Assembly: GCA_036873755.1 (NCBI GenBank) | Contig: JAVTVY010025177.1 | Location: forward strand, 37,859-101,858 | Direction: 5' to 3' | DNA from: Hanleya hanleyi | Lineage: Eukaryota; Mollusca; Polyplacophora; Lepidopleurida; Hanleyidae | DNA length: 64,000 nt | In this document: positions 47,772-60,057 of the stretch, in pieces | Layout of the letters: every line of letters starts with the position of its first letter | How positions within the stretch are numbered: the first letter of the stretch is position 1 | Made by a program: the position numbers and the translations under genes | Notes under the pieces: generated by a model | Seen by the model: only the letters and a program-made list of their open reading frames with translations | Told to the model about the DNA's origin: nothing | The model's database searches: none

Positions 47772-49450
47772 CAAAATCGGTCTTAATTACCTAATTAACT
47801 GACCAGTAATACTATGATTTTATGTTATGCAATCGTTATGGGTGCTGGATTCATTTGGTCAGGCGAGCTGTTTGGTATAGTATTGCTACTTTTCCCGAGT
47901 TCAACGGGAACCGACCACTGGCGGGTGTTACTTGTGAAAAGAAAATCTACTCCTATGGATTACCAGTATGGAAAGAATATGATGCAGATGGACTATTTAT
48001 ATGTTTTAGTTACACAGTTGTACATGTGATTTATACTCCTTGCGGCTTTAAGTTCTATTTTATATCATAAAATAAGCTAGTCCTCGTGTTGTTTTTTTAT
48101 TGACGGTCAAAAAGTCAACGTCATAAATGTGGAAATCCTCTCTATGCATCTTAAAGTGTTAGTGAATCGAGTGTTGTTGTTGCAGAGTATTTTGAAATTG
48201 CTAAAAAGCGTATGCCTGAAGAAAATAGCATTAGCATATGCAGTGCAATTATTTCCTGTACTTGTGTGAATGTTAAATATTTACTCAGCAAGCATGTAAA
48301 TAAACAAGTGAGAAATGACTACATTGTAGTCAAAACCTGCGGCAGTGGCAATAATAGAGTGAAAGACATATCAGCGGAGGTAGTGGTAATTGTAGAAAAA
48401 AAGCGCCATCTGCAAGTGTTTTCATGCCAAGGGAAGTAATTTTCAACTTCTAACCCACAATTGCAGGAATTGACTAATAGATTTGACACAATATATATAT
48501 ATTCGCTTTCCTCGTTCAAAATCCGACGATGTTGACTGGTCCGTGCCGTCTATACTGAATTGACAGACGAAGTCACAATAATCGCTTTGGCAATGTCTTG
48601 GTACAAGTATCGTGAATTCCAAGTTTCAAACATTCCGTTCAGCCGTTGATTTTTGCAAATCAAAAAGGCTTTCAAATATTTGGAAATCCAAACAAATTTC
48701 AAGGATTTAGTCATAGCGCGAACATCTACGCTCTTCAGTCTCCCTTCTCGCTTACTTTGCCGAGCAAAATGGAAAATTTATATTTCCGTCAAAGTTAATT
48801 TTCAATGAATTTATTATCAGGTCTATCACTTTGATCTGTGAAACTATGGAATGGGGTTGAAGGCTTTATCGAACTGTTCAAGAGGCATAATGACATTTTT
48901 CACGATTCAAATTGAGGCCTGTGACAGTCTTGATATTCGATTAGAATAATAAATTAAGTTTCTGCATTTATGTGCGTTATCATCTGCAAACTAAATACGG
49001 TACCTTGACACTCTTTTCCATGCAGCAAGCCAATATCAATGCATGATTTGCTCCTTCTATACAAATGATTACCTATTTCATCCTTAGGAGATATCACCTC
49101 ATCCGACATGTTTGGTCAAGCCTTTTCGAAGGTTGATAATTTTATTAATTTTTTTTTTTAAGTCAAATTCTGCAAATAAGAAACATTTCTTGTCAGTATC
49201 TATGGATATCGCCCTATAATCAATTCGCGAATATGTTTGTCATTAAGTCATTCGGGAGGTGATTTAAGTGCGAAATTTCAGGGTTAGTTCACTAAACAAG
49301 GTCTGCGTGTATAAGAGAATCATGTCGAATTCTCGTTATTATCTTTTGGTACATCAAATTATTGCGTTCGCGAAAATGACTTCCAAGTCAATATGAAAGG
49401 TATCAAAATAAATTTAAAAAACTCTCAAGGAAATCAAGGTCCTAGCTTTT
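47772..49450. other. intergenic DNA with one exon-like frame
   Basis: The frame 47822-48070 (+) contains FPEFNGNRPLAGVTCEKKIY and YGLPVWKEYDADG, which read like protein but match nothing I know. A candidate acceptor CCCGAG lies just before TTCAACGGG. The rest is AT-rich and featureless. Confidence 0.3.
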
Positions 49451-50488
49451 GACAACGAGATCAAATAGATCGCTTTTATGGTCAGTATCTGCTAATATAT
49501 GACGTAATTTCATTCGTAAAACTGATTGACAAAGTAACGTAAATTGTGAAGTGTAGAACCAGTAAGTTCTAGCAGAAATGGGCTCTGACTTGAGAGAATG
49601 ATGTCAAATGCAACATGTTTCTGCCCGTTGTCTGCTGATACACATAAGTATTGATTTTACGGAAGTGATTAATGCAATTCTAAAGGGATTATGGGTGCGG
49701 AAGAGGACGAGAACATCAATACCAGCGAAGCAAGGCCCTGGCTTGCGAGAATGAGGATAGAGGGACTGTGTTCCGAAAGAGGATCATTCGAAATAGCTAT
49801 GTGCCAAATTTCATGCTTGTAACCGAAAGTACACAATATAACTATGATGTACTGTTCGCGCATAGGGTTGTCGGACTCATTAAGTACTACATAGTCATTT
49901 ATGTATTATAAAACCGTTTGCGCATAAAGTCAGTTTTGAGTATTATCAATGAGTCGGTATAGCTAAGACATTGACAACGAGGTCAAATAGATCGCTTTTA
50001 TGGTCAGTATCTGCTAATATATGACGTAATTTCATTCGTAAAACTGATTGACAAAGTAACGTAAATTGTGAAGTGTAGAACCAGTAAGTTCTAGCAGAAA
50101 TGGGCTCTGACTTGAGAGAATGATGTCAAATGCAACATGTTTCTGCCCGTTGTCTGCTGATACACATAAGTATTGATTTTACGGAAGTGATTAATGCAAT
50201 TCTAAAGGGATTATGAGTGCGGAAGAGGACGAGAACATCAATACCAGCGAAGCAAGGCCCTGGCTTGCGAGAATGAGGATAGAGGGACTGGTTCCGAAAG
50301 AGGATCATTCGAAATAGCTATGTGCCAAATTTCATGCTTGTAACCGAAAGTACACAATATAACTATGATGTACTGTTCGCGCATAGGGTTGTCGGACTCA
50401 TTAAATAGTACATAGTCATTTATGTATTATAAAACCGTTTGCGCATAAAGTCAGTTTTGAGTATTATCAATGAATCGGTATAGCTACC
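49451..50488 (+). repeat. tandem duplication, 522-bp units, two copies
   Basis: GACAACGAGRTCAAATAGAT starts the copies at 49451 and 49973; both run to CGGTATAGCTA with only a few differences. A tRNA-like GTTTCGATTCCCAC follows copy 2 at about 50522 without a full tRNA. Confidence 0.7.
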
Positions 50489-52059
50489 ATTAAGTGCAAG
50501 TCCAGGGATTGGAGGGTCATTGTTTCGATTCCCACAGAGGGTTAAGTTATTCTTCCTTTCAAAACATATTTCCATATATGCGAATTGCTTGGGGGTAAAG
50601 TTAAACATCTTTATTCGGTGAAAGTTGCTGAGTTGTTCCGCTTACTTCTGAAACGTAATTGTTGCGTTTGTTTTTATGATGCATGATCTATAATTTGATA
50701 CCAAGTATTATTCAATGTTAATCATAATGATAATGCGTTACTTGTTATGCTTCTTCGCCAATTTGTGTTTTATCTAGATTGGGTAGATAAAATGATTACT
50801 AGAAGTAGTGAACTTATTTTTCTACTTTCTAAGACAGTCGCCTGGGACTGTATGCAAATTAGCTGAACCACCGACAAGGTTGCGGCTCATCTTCTTTGGT
50901 ATATAAGAAATCCAAGGATCTTAAATTGTGTATACATCTGCATACTGTTCAATGAAAATGGTAATATCTGAAGACAGTGACTGATGTGACGACCGACAGC
51001 TTTAAAGCGACTGACGTAAGAGAATTGAAGTCTGAACGGAAATCAACGAAGCAATAATTCATTCCACCGAATATAGTTGCAAATGAATTCAAACGCGCTT
51101 GAAGACAGTGGTTTCATGTGAGATCGGAGGTTGAAAAGAAAAGTGTGGCAGAGATCACACTCTCTTAGCGCATGCGCATTTCAAAAAGTCACAAGAACAA
51201 GAAGAAGAAGAACAACAACAACGCGAGCCTCCCGTAGACCTGCGTGCCGCAGGTAAAAACAGAGTGAAACCTTACCATAGGCTGTGTGACTTTCGGTCAA
51301 TCTAAAGGATACGTGTTGTTTGTCTGTGAGGATAATAAATCTGAATTTTTGAAACGAGGAATCGACACAACACAGGTGATGAAGTCCAATGGTCCATTTA
51401 TTACAATGTTCATCCGCAACTAACACCAGGATCAAAACCCTGCCGATGGAAGATATACAAGAAGTATTTTAGCAAACATTTCAAAATGTAAATTTATACT
51501 ACTAATGAAGTGTTACGTCTAGTCTTCCATACAAGTGTTATATACTTTAGGAATAACGCCGTATTGCCATTATGTGGCGAGAACAGGTTGGCTTCTTTTC
51601 ATGCTTATTAACGTGAAATGTGTGAAAAGATAATAAAATACAGTAACGGTACTTAGACTGAATACGCGACAATAAATGAATTGATATTCCTTAGAATTAC
51701 TGCGCGACAATATCAGATTCAATGCAGGAGAATATCAGATTCAATGCACGACAATATAATCTAACACAAATAATCAATTACATGGAATGCAATAACAGTT
51801 ATAATATATCAAATTAGAAATCATTAAATCGGTTGAACAATTAATTGTGGAACGCCATGAATTAGATATAAAATTCAGTTACATCTGTCAAACATTCATC
51901 TGATGACTCACCCCCGATAGTGGAGTACACGTTCCCTATCAACACTACAGAACAGTGATCTCATGGGTGTCCATCGCCACCAACTCCTGACAATCAAATT
52001 AATTAAACTCTATGTCAATCAACTGTTTACCCTTTGTTTCCAACCATTATTATTACAGT
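50489..52059. other. intergenic DNA; octamer-TATA pair near 50852-50907
   Basis: ATGCAAAT (50852-50859) lies about 40 bases before TATATAAG (50900-50907), a promoter-like arrangement. Downstream I see only a ten-codon frame from 50953. No RNA gene is recognised. Confidence 0.25.
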
Positions 52060-52832
52060 TGTTGGTAAAATAAATTGAGTTCATCACAATTGAATCCAAA
52101 TTAATTATTAAAGAAGATATCCTGTATGCTCGATTAGTCCATTTACAGTGAGCGCATTTCCAATAAACAATTTGACATACAGAAGTTGTGTCCCTTGTTA
52201 TGTTTATCAACTCCAACGTATACATCGAACACCGTGGACGATTACATTTAATTACGTCATCGGTATACAAAAGCTTTCGGCAATATTACTTATACAATGC
52301 ATCTGACATAAATTCAATCAGTAAACATTATAGTGTTTTGCGTTATTTACATCTTAAGTTGACAGATCCCACAAACGGGGAAATTATGCACAGACAAGAG
52401 TCTCCCGTCTGGGGTTATGCTACATTCTCCGACAGTAAATGAACTGAGTAACCTTCCATATTACGCGATACAGTGTTACGAGACAGCACAGGCTACACAA
52501 TTTAGCATGCAACAGAAATACGTCGTCAACAAGTTACAAAGTAATATTGTTTCACTGAATATAAATCAGAACATTCTTCGTAACATAGCGTCATATTTAC
52601 CTCAAAAATACAGTCTTGTCTCGTATTCTGAATCGAATTTAGGGTCTGTAAGTTAAGCAGATCTATGCAGCGTGCTGATCTCTCCATATCACAACGCACG
52701 TTTTGAATCAATCGCCTGTTCGATGAACTAGGTCACACAGATGTTCTGGAATTCATGGCGAGGCTCTAGACAAGTAGGTCTCGCTGTCGGGAGAGTGACT
52801 TTAATTGCTGTACCAGTTTCGCCCGTCACACA
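52060..52832 (-). repeat. 3' LTR of Gypsy element
   Basis: The outer edge at 52832 is fixed by the purine tract and the TGTGTGACG start shared with the other LTR. The left edge at TGTTGG (52060) is inferred from TGT...ACA symmetry. Positions 52069-52832 match the 5' LTR. Confidence 0.75.
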
Positions 52833-52844
52833 CTCCTCCGCTTT
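52833..52844 (-). promoter_or_regulatory. polypurine tract
   Basis: AAAGCGGAGGAG on the minus strand, directly before the TGTG start of the 3' LTR. This is the plus-strand DNA primer site of LTR elements. Confidence 0.75.
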
Positions 52845-52872
52845 ACCATTGCCGTCTCTGGCAATGACATAG

Positions 52873-55574
52873 TTAAGTATTACGATTAAGTGACACACCC
52901 GCTACAAGCTGGGCAAGGAGCAGATGTGTCTTAGCCATATCAGCAATTGTCTGTTGATCTACAAGGGGTGGACTATCAGAGGCCACCTCTTCTCGTACTG
53001 CTGCACGAGGTAAGTTATGCGGGTTGGGGTGTTTACCCGCCGTAACACGTGTTGTGCGTCTGATTCCAGCATGTCCGCGAACATCCACTGCAGGTTCTAC
53101 AACCTCAGGTTCAACTGGATCCGACTCTTCCACTTCGTATGTGGCATCACCAGTATCTTCAGGCTCCCCCACTTCAAGGATGCTACCAGGTTCACCGACC
53201 ACACCACCCGACTCTTGACGAGCTTCAGGATCTCTGACATCCTGCACAGTTTCCGCAGGTCTTTCGACTTGGGGGCTAGCCACATCCCTGTGCTTCACCG
53301 ACGTCCTATCCTGTTTTCCTATGAAGTCCTCTATATGGTCATCCAGGCTGCCATATACTTCATACTCAACATCCTCGTCATCACTGGAATCCGTGGTGTC
53401 ACTGACTACTGGCTCATCCTTTGGTACTTTAGCCTCGGGGTGTATATCTTCTGCCAACGTTTTGGCCTCCAAGATGTCTCGCCTGTTCACTGTCTTGCGA
53501 TGACCAGATAAACCAGATTGCTCTACAAGGTAAGTATGTCCCTCAGGACTCATTCGCTTCATCACGCGATATGGAGTAGAGTCCCAGAAATCTTGAATTT
53601 TGTTCCTGCCTCGCACTGATCGATTACGAAGGAATACTCGGGCTCCCACTGGCAAGTCCGTATTCTGAGCACCTTTGTCCAGACGTTTATTCCGGCGAAG
53701 AGCTTCCTTTTCTGTCTTAGCAGAGGCTGAATTGAATGCTTTTGTTAGCCGCTGTTGATGTTCGCCAACCCATTCATCGATAGCATCACCATTGTTGGCT
53801 GCTCTGCCCCCTGGAGATTCACCGGACAGCAGGCAATCAATTGGCAGTCGGGGCTCCTGCCCGAAGAACAAGAAATATGGTGCATAACCTGTTGAAGCAT
53901 GAGGTGTCACGTTGTAGGAATAAACAAGTTCAGGTAAGTATTCGGGCCATTTGCGCTTCTGGTCAGCAGGGAGTGTCCGTAGCCTGTCGTGGAGTGTTCT
54001 ATTCATTCGCTCGCACTGACCATTTCCTTCCGGATGGTATGGTGTAGTCCGGCTTTTAGAGATGTTATAGGTCTTGCATAATTCCTGGATCACTCGGCTT
54101 TCGAAATTTAGCCCCTGGTCGCTATGGAGTCGAAGAGGGATCCCGAACCTGACAAACCAATCTTTAACAAGAACTTTTGCTGTTGTCCTGGCTTGTTGGT
54201 CTTTCGTTGGAATTGCTTGACTGAACTTAGTAAAGACATCTGTCAATACCAAGACGTTCTCCATCCCGTTACTTGCACGTTCCAGTACAGAATAGTCCAT
54301 AGAGAGGACTTCCAGTGGCCTACTGGCAATAAGGTTCCCGACTGACGAATGAAGTTTCTTCCCGGATTTGGCTAGAGTGCAGCGCTGGCACTGCTGACAA
54401 TACGTAGCCACGTCACAGTTTATGGTTGGCCAGTATGCTCTGGTCTGCAGGAGTGCTAGTATCCGCTCCTGTCCCTGATGACCATTGTCATCGTGTACGG
54501 CTTTCAACACACGCTGTTTTAAGCTTTCTGGAACAATAAGCTGTTGGATTTCCTTGCCTGTGCTCTTGATGATTCTGTACATAACACCATCTCTCTCTGT
54601 TAGACGATGCCATGACCGAAGTAGTTTACGGGTGGTCTTGTTCTCCTTCCTGAGTTGTCGAACAGATGGCTGGCTTTTTCTGTCCCAGAAGGTTTTGAGT
54701 CTGGAAATCGATTCATCTGCAGACTGTAGTCTAACCAGCTCATCCTTGGAAATTGACGGAAACGTAGATGTGGTGCCTTGGGGACTCATCTGGACCTCCC
54801 CCTGCACTACATCTTCCAAGTGCTCGTGGATCCTACTTATCAAAACTCTGGGTAAAGGGGTTGATGACGCCAAACTCCTCATGTCACAGGTAATGGATTC
54901 AAACCGCGTTGTTCTGGGCTCCCTTGTATGTGTCTCCTTTCGACTCGGTGCGTCCGCATTCGCGTTGCTCTTGCCAGAGCGGTACTTCACTTCAAATCGA
55001 AAGTTCGCTAGTTCTGCTGCCCATCTGGCCTCCGTTGCTCCCAGCTTCAGAGTCGACTGTATGTAGCTCAAGGGATTATTGTCTGTATAGACCACGAATT
55101 CGGCTCCGATCAAATAATCCCGATATTTCTCAGTTATGGCCCATTTCAGTCCTAACAGCTCAAGCTTCATGCTGGAGTAATTCTGCATATTTCTTTCTGC
55201 TGGTCTCAATGCACGACTCGCATACGCTATGACAACGGGTCCGTCTTCCTGTTTCTGCGAGAGAACTGCTCCCAACCCAAAGTGGCTGGCGTCAACTTCA
55301 AGTGTGAATGATCTGGTGAAGTCCGGATATCCGAGAACCGGTGATGAGGTAAGTTTTTCCTTTAATGTCCGAAATGCTGTCTCACAGTTTTCATCCCACA
55401 CGAACTTGGACGGTGCATTCGAAGTTTTGTTCCACACTTTCTTTTACCTTTCGGAGAATCCCTGGTGAGCTGGTGCAGTGGGGCAGCGATCTTTGCGAAA
55501 TCTCGCACAAACCGTCTATAGTAACCCGCGAGGCCAAGGAATTGTCTCACTTGGCGCTCACTCTTTGGAGTGGG
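52873..55574 (-). pseudogene. pol: Gypsy pol, RNase H and integrase part
   Basis: The 854-codon open frame (55437-52873) carries RNase H with acidic residues D49, E93, D119 and D162. Integrase follows with a zinc-binding H315-x4-H320-x29-C350-x2-C353 and a DD35E core of D381, D440 and E476. A basic C-terminal region (about 600-680) and an acidic tail with RRTTRVTAGKHPN near the end follow; no chromodomain is seen. The frame does not begin with a real start: upstream codons 55574-55450, the RT-RNase H linker with QFLGLAGYYRRFV, are in the RT frame. A one-base loss in an A-run near 55441-55446 explains the shift. All catalytic residues in this part are present. In life this product would integrate element cDNA. 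Confidence 0.85.
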
Positions 55575-56618
55575 TCACTCACTAACTGCCGTAATCTTGT
55601 CAGGGTCAGGGGAAACACCTTTCTCCGAAACTACATGGCCAAGGTAACGAGACTCCTCCTGAAACAAGTGGCACTTTGTGGGTTTCACCTTGAGGTTTAG
55701 TTCTTTAAGACGGGTAAGTACCATGTCAAGCCGGTCAATGGTTTCTTCGAATGTGGATCCGAACACCAGAATGTCATCGAGATAAATCAAGAGTGTTCGA
55801 AAGTTTTGGTCACCAAATGCCTTGTCCATTATTCTCATAAATGTCGCAGGGGCGTTACAAAGCCCGAAAGGCATTCGAGTGTACTCGTATAGTCCACCGG
55901 TTCCTATACGAAAAGCGGTCTTCTCTCGATCAACCTCTGCTACCGACACTTGATGAAAGCCATGGGCGAGGTCCAGACTGCAGAAAAACTTTGCTCCCTG
56001 AAGAACATCTAGAGACTCCTCAATCCGTGGTAACGGATAAGCATCCTTTGCTGTTTTGGCATTGAGGGCGCGGTAATCCACGCACATACGTAACTGGCCA
56101 CTCTTCTTCTTAACGAGGACAACAGGTGAGGAATAAGGACTATGTGATTCCCTGATGACTCCCATCTCAAGTGACTTCTTTATGTACTCCCGGACTTCAT
56201 CCCAATGGTGCGGAGGGATCCTTCGATGCGGGACTTTGATTGGACGGTCATCAATAGTTATAATCTTGTGCTCCACCAAGTCACAATGCCCAATATCCTC
56301 ATCCGTTTTACTGAAAACGCCCTGGTAATTTGACAGAGTTTGTAGAAGCTTCTGGTATTGTTCAGCATCTAAGCCCTTTCCAATATCCATTTTGGATGCT
56401 AGTTGCTCTATATCGGGTGCCAATGATGTACTAACTCCAGCTTCCTCGATGTTCACTTCACAGAAGCTTATTTCACGACAATCAAGTGTCTGACCAGATG
56501 CATCCTCCAAAACAGCAATGGGGGTTCTGGGTTGCAAGTAGATGTCCTTATCCCCAAAGTTGGCCAGTTGAATGGGTACCCTACCAGTGGAATTCACGCT
56601 TACCAAACCTCTACCAAT
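55575..56618 (-). pseudogene. pol: Gypsy pol, reverse transcriptase part
   Basis: Reverse transcriptase with CVDYRALN, SLDLAHGFHQV, MPFGLCNAPATF and the catalytic YLDD (about residues 275-278 of the open frame). The frame is cut at its start by the internal deletion (no ATG; sequence becomes LTR at 56619) and ends at an in-frame TGA at 55575-55577. The TGA sits where related elements usually have tryptophan, just before the linker to RNase H, so it looks like a point mutation. The first ~100 residues probably join the end of protease to RT. Confidence 0.87.
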
Positions 56619-57564
56619 AATAAATTGAGTTCATCACAATTGAATCCAAATTAATTATTAAAGAAGATATCCTGTATGCTCGATTAGTCCATTTACAGTG
56701 AGCGCATTTCCAATAAACAATTTGACATACAGAAGTTGTGTCCCTTGTTATGTTTATCAACTCCAACGTATACATCTAACACCGTGGACGATTACATTTA
56801 ATTACGTCATCGGTATACAAAAGCTTTCGGCAATATTACTTATACAATGCATCTGACATAAATTCAATCAGTAAACATTATAGTGTTTTGCGTTATTTAC
56901 ATCTTAAGTTGACAGATCCCACAAACGGGGAAATTATGCACAGACAAGAGTCTCCCGTCTGGGGTTATGCTACATTCTCCGACAGTAAATGAACTGAGTA
57001 ACCTTCCATATTACGCGATACAGTGTTACGATTACAAGCGTCTAGTCCGTCATTCATAATCCAGCCGTCGTCCATTAGAGAATATCCGCGTCCATAATCC
57101 AAAGACCTATTCCATTTCCATATAACAGTATTAGCACCAAATTCAAAAAGGCAAAAGTATACATAAACATGGGCTTGTTTCCTGCAAGAGAGAAGCGGTC
57201 AACAGTTTTCAATGACAGCACAGGCTACACAATTTAGCATGCAACAGAAATACGTCGTCAACAAGTTACAAAGTAATATTGTTTCACTGAATATAAATCA
57301 GAACATTCTTCGTAACATAGCGTCATATTTACCTCAAAAATACAGTCTTGTCTCGTATTCTGAATCGAATTTAGGGTCTGTAAGTTAAGCAGATCTATGC
57401 AGCGTGCTGATCTCTCCATATCACAACGCACGTTTTGAATCAATCGCCTGTTCGATGAACTAGGTCACACAGATGTTCTGGAATTCATGGCGAGGCTCTA
57501 GACAAGTGGGTCTCGCTGTCGGGAGAGTGACTTTAATTGCTGTACCAGTTTCGCCCGTCACACA
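56619..57564 (-). repeat. 5' LTR of Gypsy element, inner end lost
   Basis: Matches the 3' LTR except for two substitutions (TACATCGAACACC against TACATCTAACACC; CAAGTAGGTC against CAAGTGGGTC) and about 182 bp present only here (57031-57212). The inner end stops at AATAAATTGAG and is joined to pol. Confidence 0.85.
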
Positions 57565-59744
57565 AGATCTACAACTGATATCATATTTATCTTGTTTGTT
57601 CAATCCAAGATCTACAACTGATATCATATTTATCTTGTTTGTTCAATCCAAGACCTACAACTGATATCATATTTATCTTGTTTGTTCAATCCAAGACCTA
57701 CAACTGATATCATATTTATCTTGTTTGTTCAATCCAAGACCTACAACTGATATCATATTTATCTTGTTTGTTCAATCGAAGACCTACAACTGATATCATA
57801 TTTATCTTGTTTGTTCAATCCAAGATCTACAACTGATATCATATTTATCTTGTTTGTTCAATCCAAGATCTACAACTGATATCATATTTATCTTGTTTGT
57901 TCAATCCAAGATCTACAACTGATATCATATTTATCTTGTTTGTTCAATCCAAGATCTACAACTGATATCATATTTATCTTGTTTGTTCAATCAAGACCTA
58001 CAACTGATATCATATTTATCTTGTTTGTTCAATCCAAGACCTACAACTGATATCATATTTATCTTGTTTGTTCAATCCAAGATCTACAACTGATATCATA
58101 TTTATCTTGTTTGTTCAATCCAAGATCTACAACTGATATCATATTTATCTTGTTTGTTCAATCCAAGACCTACAACTGATATCATATTTATCTTGTTTGT
58201 TCAATCCAAGATCTACAACTGATATCATATTTATCTTGTTTGTTCAATCCAAGACCTACAACTGATATCATATTTATCTTGTTTGTTCAATCCAAGATCT
58301 ACAACTGATATCATATTTATCTTGTTTGTTCAATCCAAGATCTACAACTGATATCATATTTATCTTGTTTGTTCAATCCAAGATCTACAACTGATATCAT
58401 ATTTATCTTGTTTGTTCAATCGAAGATCTACAACTGATATCATATTTATCTTGTTTGTTCAATCCAAGATCTACAACTGATATCATATTTATCTTGTTTG
58501 TTCAATCCAAGATCTACAACTGATATCATATTTATCTTGTTTGTTCAATCCAAGATCTACAACTGATATCATATTTATCTTGTTTGTTCAATCCAAGATC
58601 TACAACTGATATCATATTTATCTTGTTTGTTCAATCCAAGACCTACAACTGATATCATATTTATCTTGTTTGTTCAATCCAAGATCTACAACTGATATCA
58701 TATTTATCTTGTTTGTTCAATCCAAGATCTACAACTGATATCATATTTATCTTGTTTGTTCAATCCAAGATCTACAACTGATATCATATTTATCTTGTTT
58801 GTTCAATCCAAGATCTACAACTGATATCATATTTATCTTGTTTGTTCAATCCAAGACTCCACAACTGATATCATATTTATCTTGTTTGTTCAATCCAAGA
58901 TCTACAACTGATATCATATTTATCTTGTTTGTTCAATCCAAGACCTACAACTGATATCATATTTATCTTGTTTGTTCAATCCAAGATCTACAACTGATAT
59001 CATATTTATCTTGTTTGTTCAATCCAAGATCTACAACTGATATCATATTTATCTTGTTTGTTCAATCCAAGATCTACAACTGATATCATATTTATCTTGT
59101 TTGTTCAATCCAAGACCTACAACTGATATCATATTTATCTTGTTTGTTCAATCCAAGATCTACAACTGATATCATATTTATCTGTTTGTTCAATCCAAGA
59201 TCTACAACTGATATCATATTTATCTTGTTTGTTCAACCCAAGACCTACAACTGATATCATATTTATCTTGTTTGTTCAATCCAAGACCTACAACTGATAT
59301 CATATTTATCTTGTTTGGTTCAATCCAAGATCTACAACTGATATCATATTTATCTTGTTTGTTCAATCCAAGATCTACAACTGATATCATATTTATCTTG
59401 TTTGTTCAATCCAAGATCTACAACTGATATCATATTTATCTTGTTTGTTCAATCCAAGACCTACAACTGATATAATATTTATCTTGTTTGTTCAATCCAA
59501 GATCTACAACTGATATCATATTTATCTTGTTTGTTCAATCCAAGACCTACAACTGATATCATATTTATCTTGTTTGTTCAATCCAAGATCTACAACTGAT
59601 ATCATATTTATCTTGTTTGTTCAATCCAAGATCTACAACTGATATCATATTTATCTTGTTTGTTCAATCCAAGATCTACAACTGATATCATATTTATCTT
59701 GTTTGTTCAATCCAAGATCTACAACTGATATCATATTTATCTTG
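57565..59744 (+). repeat. 43-bp minisatellite, 50 units plus 30-bp partial
   Basis: The unit runs AGATCTACAACTGATATCAT, then ATTTATCTTG, then TTTGTTCAATCCA. Position 5 is T in most units and C in a scattered minority. Four single-base indels (near 57991, 58856, 59183, 59316) cancel, so the 2180 bp equals 50 x 43 + 30. The array begins at the first base after the LTR end and stops after TTATCTTG at 59744. Units contain the palindrome TGATATCA. No spacers or coding content. Confidence 0.95.
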
Positions 59745-59861
59745 AAGAATAAATATTGAAGTATCAGCCTGGAAAGAAATACGATGGTCAGCTGAACAGA
59801 AATGAATTTATGGTCCATCAAAATGTGTTCCCTGGCCTATTTTGTTCACTTTGGAGCATTT

Positions 59862-60057
59862 AAACTTAAGGTGTGTACACTTTGAGTTTCAACAGAGACT
59901 GACTGTTCTAATGTGCATGTTTCACCAAACTCGGGGGAATTCAATGCAAGATTCAAATTGACTTGACCCTTATGAGTTACCATGTCCCAGATTTTGGTGA
60001 AACATGCACATTGGAACCGTGAGTGTGTTGAAACTCAAAGTGTACACACCTTAAGCT
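59862..60057. mobile_element. ~196-bp fold-back element
   Basis: 59862-59929 (AAACTTAAGGTGTGTACAC to GCATGTTTCACCAAA) is inverted at about 59993-60057 with a few mismatches and a ~63-nt loop. MITE-like and non-coding. Confidence 0.55.

Larger units (their letters stand above)
52060..57564 (-). mobile_element. Ty3/Gypsy LTR retrotransposon, internally deleted
   Basis: Two direct repeats flank a minus-strand pol region ordered RT, RNase H, integrase, the Ty3/Gypsy order. Read on the minus strand the element begins TGTGTGACGGGC at 57564. The 3' LTR begins with the same bases at 52832 and probably ends CCAACA at 52060. A purine tract lies directly before the 3' LTR. Gag, protease, the tRNA primer site and the inner end of the 5' LTR are absent, and pol runs straight into LTR sequence at 56619. 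LTRs differ at two positions in about 764 aligned bases, so insertion was recent. No target duplication was found: the right flank is the 43-bp minisatellite and the left flank is unrelated. Confidence 0.88.

Noticed and set aside
53017..53511. plus-strand frames at 53017-53511 and 54485-55232
   Set aside because: These are shadows of the minus-strand pol frame, which has clear domain motifs.
57565..59744. CRISPR-like array
   Set aside because: Units repeat directly with no variable spacers, and the genome is eukaryotic. It is a minisatellite.
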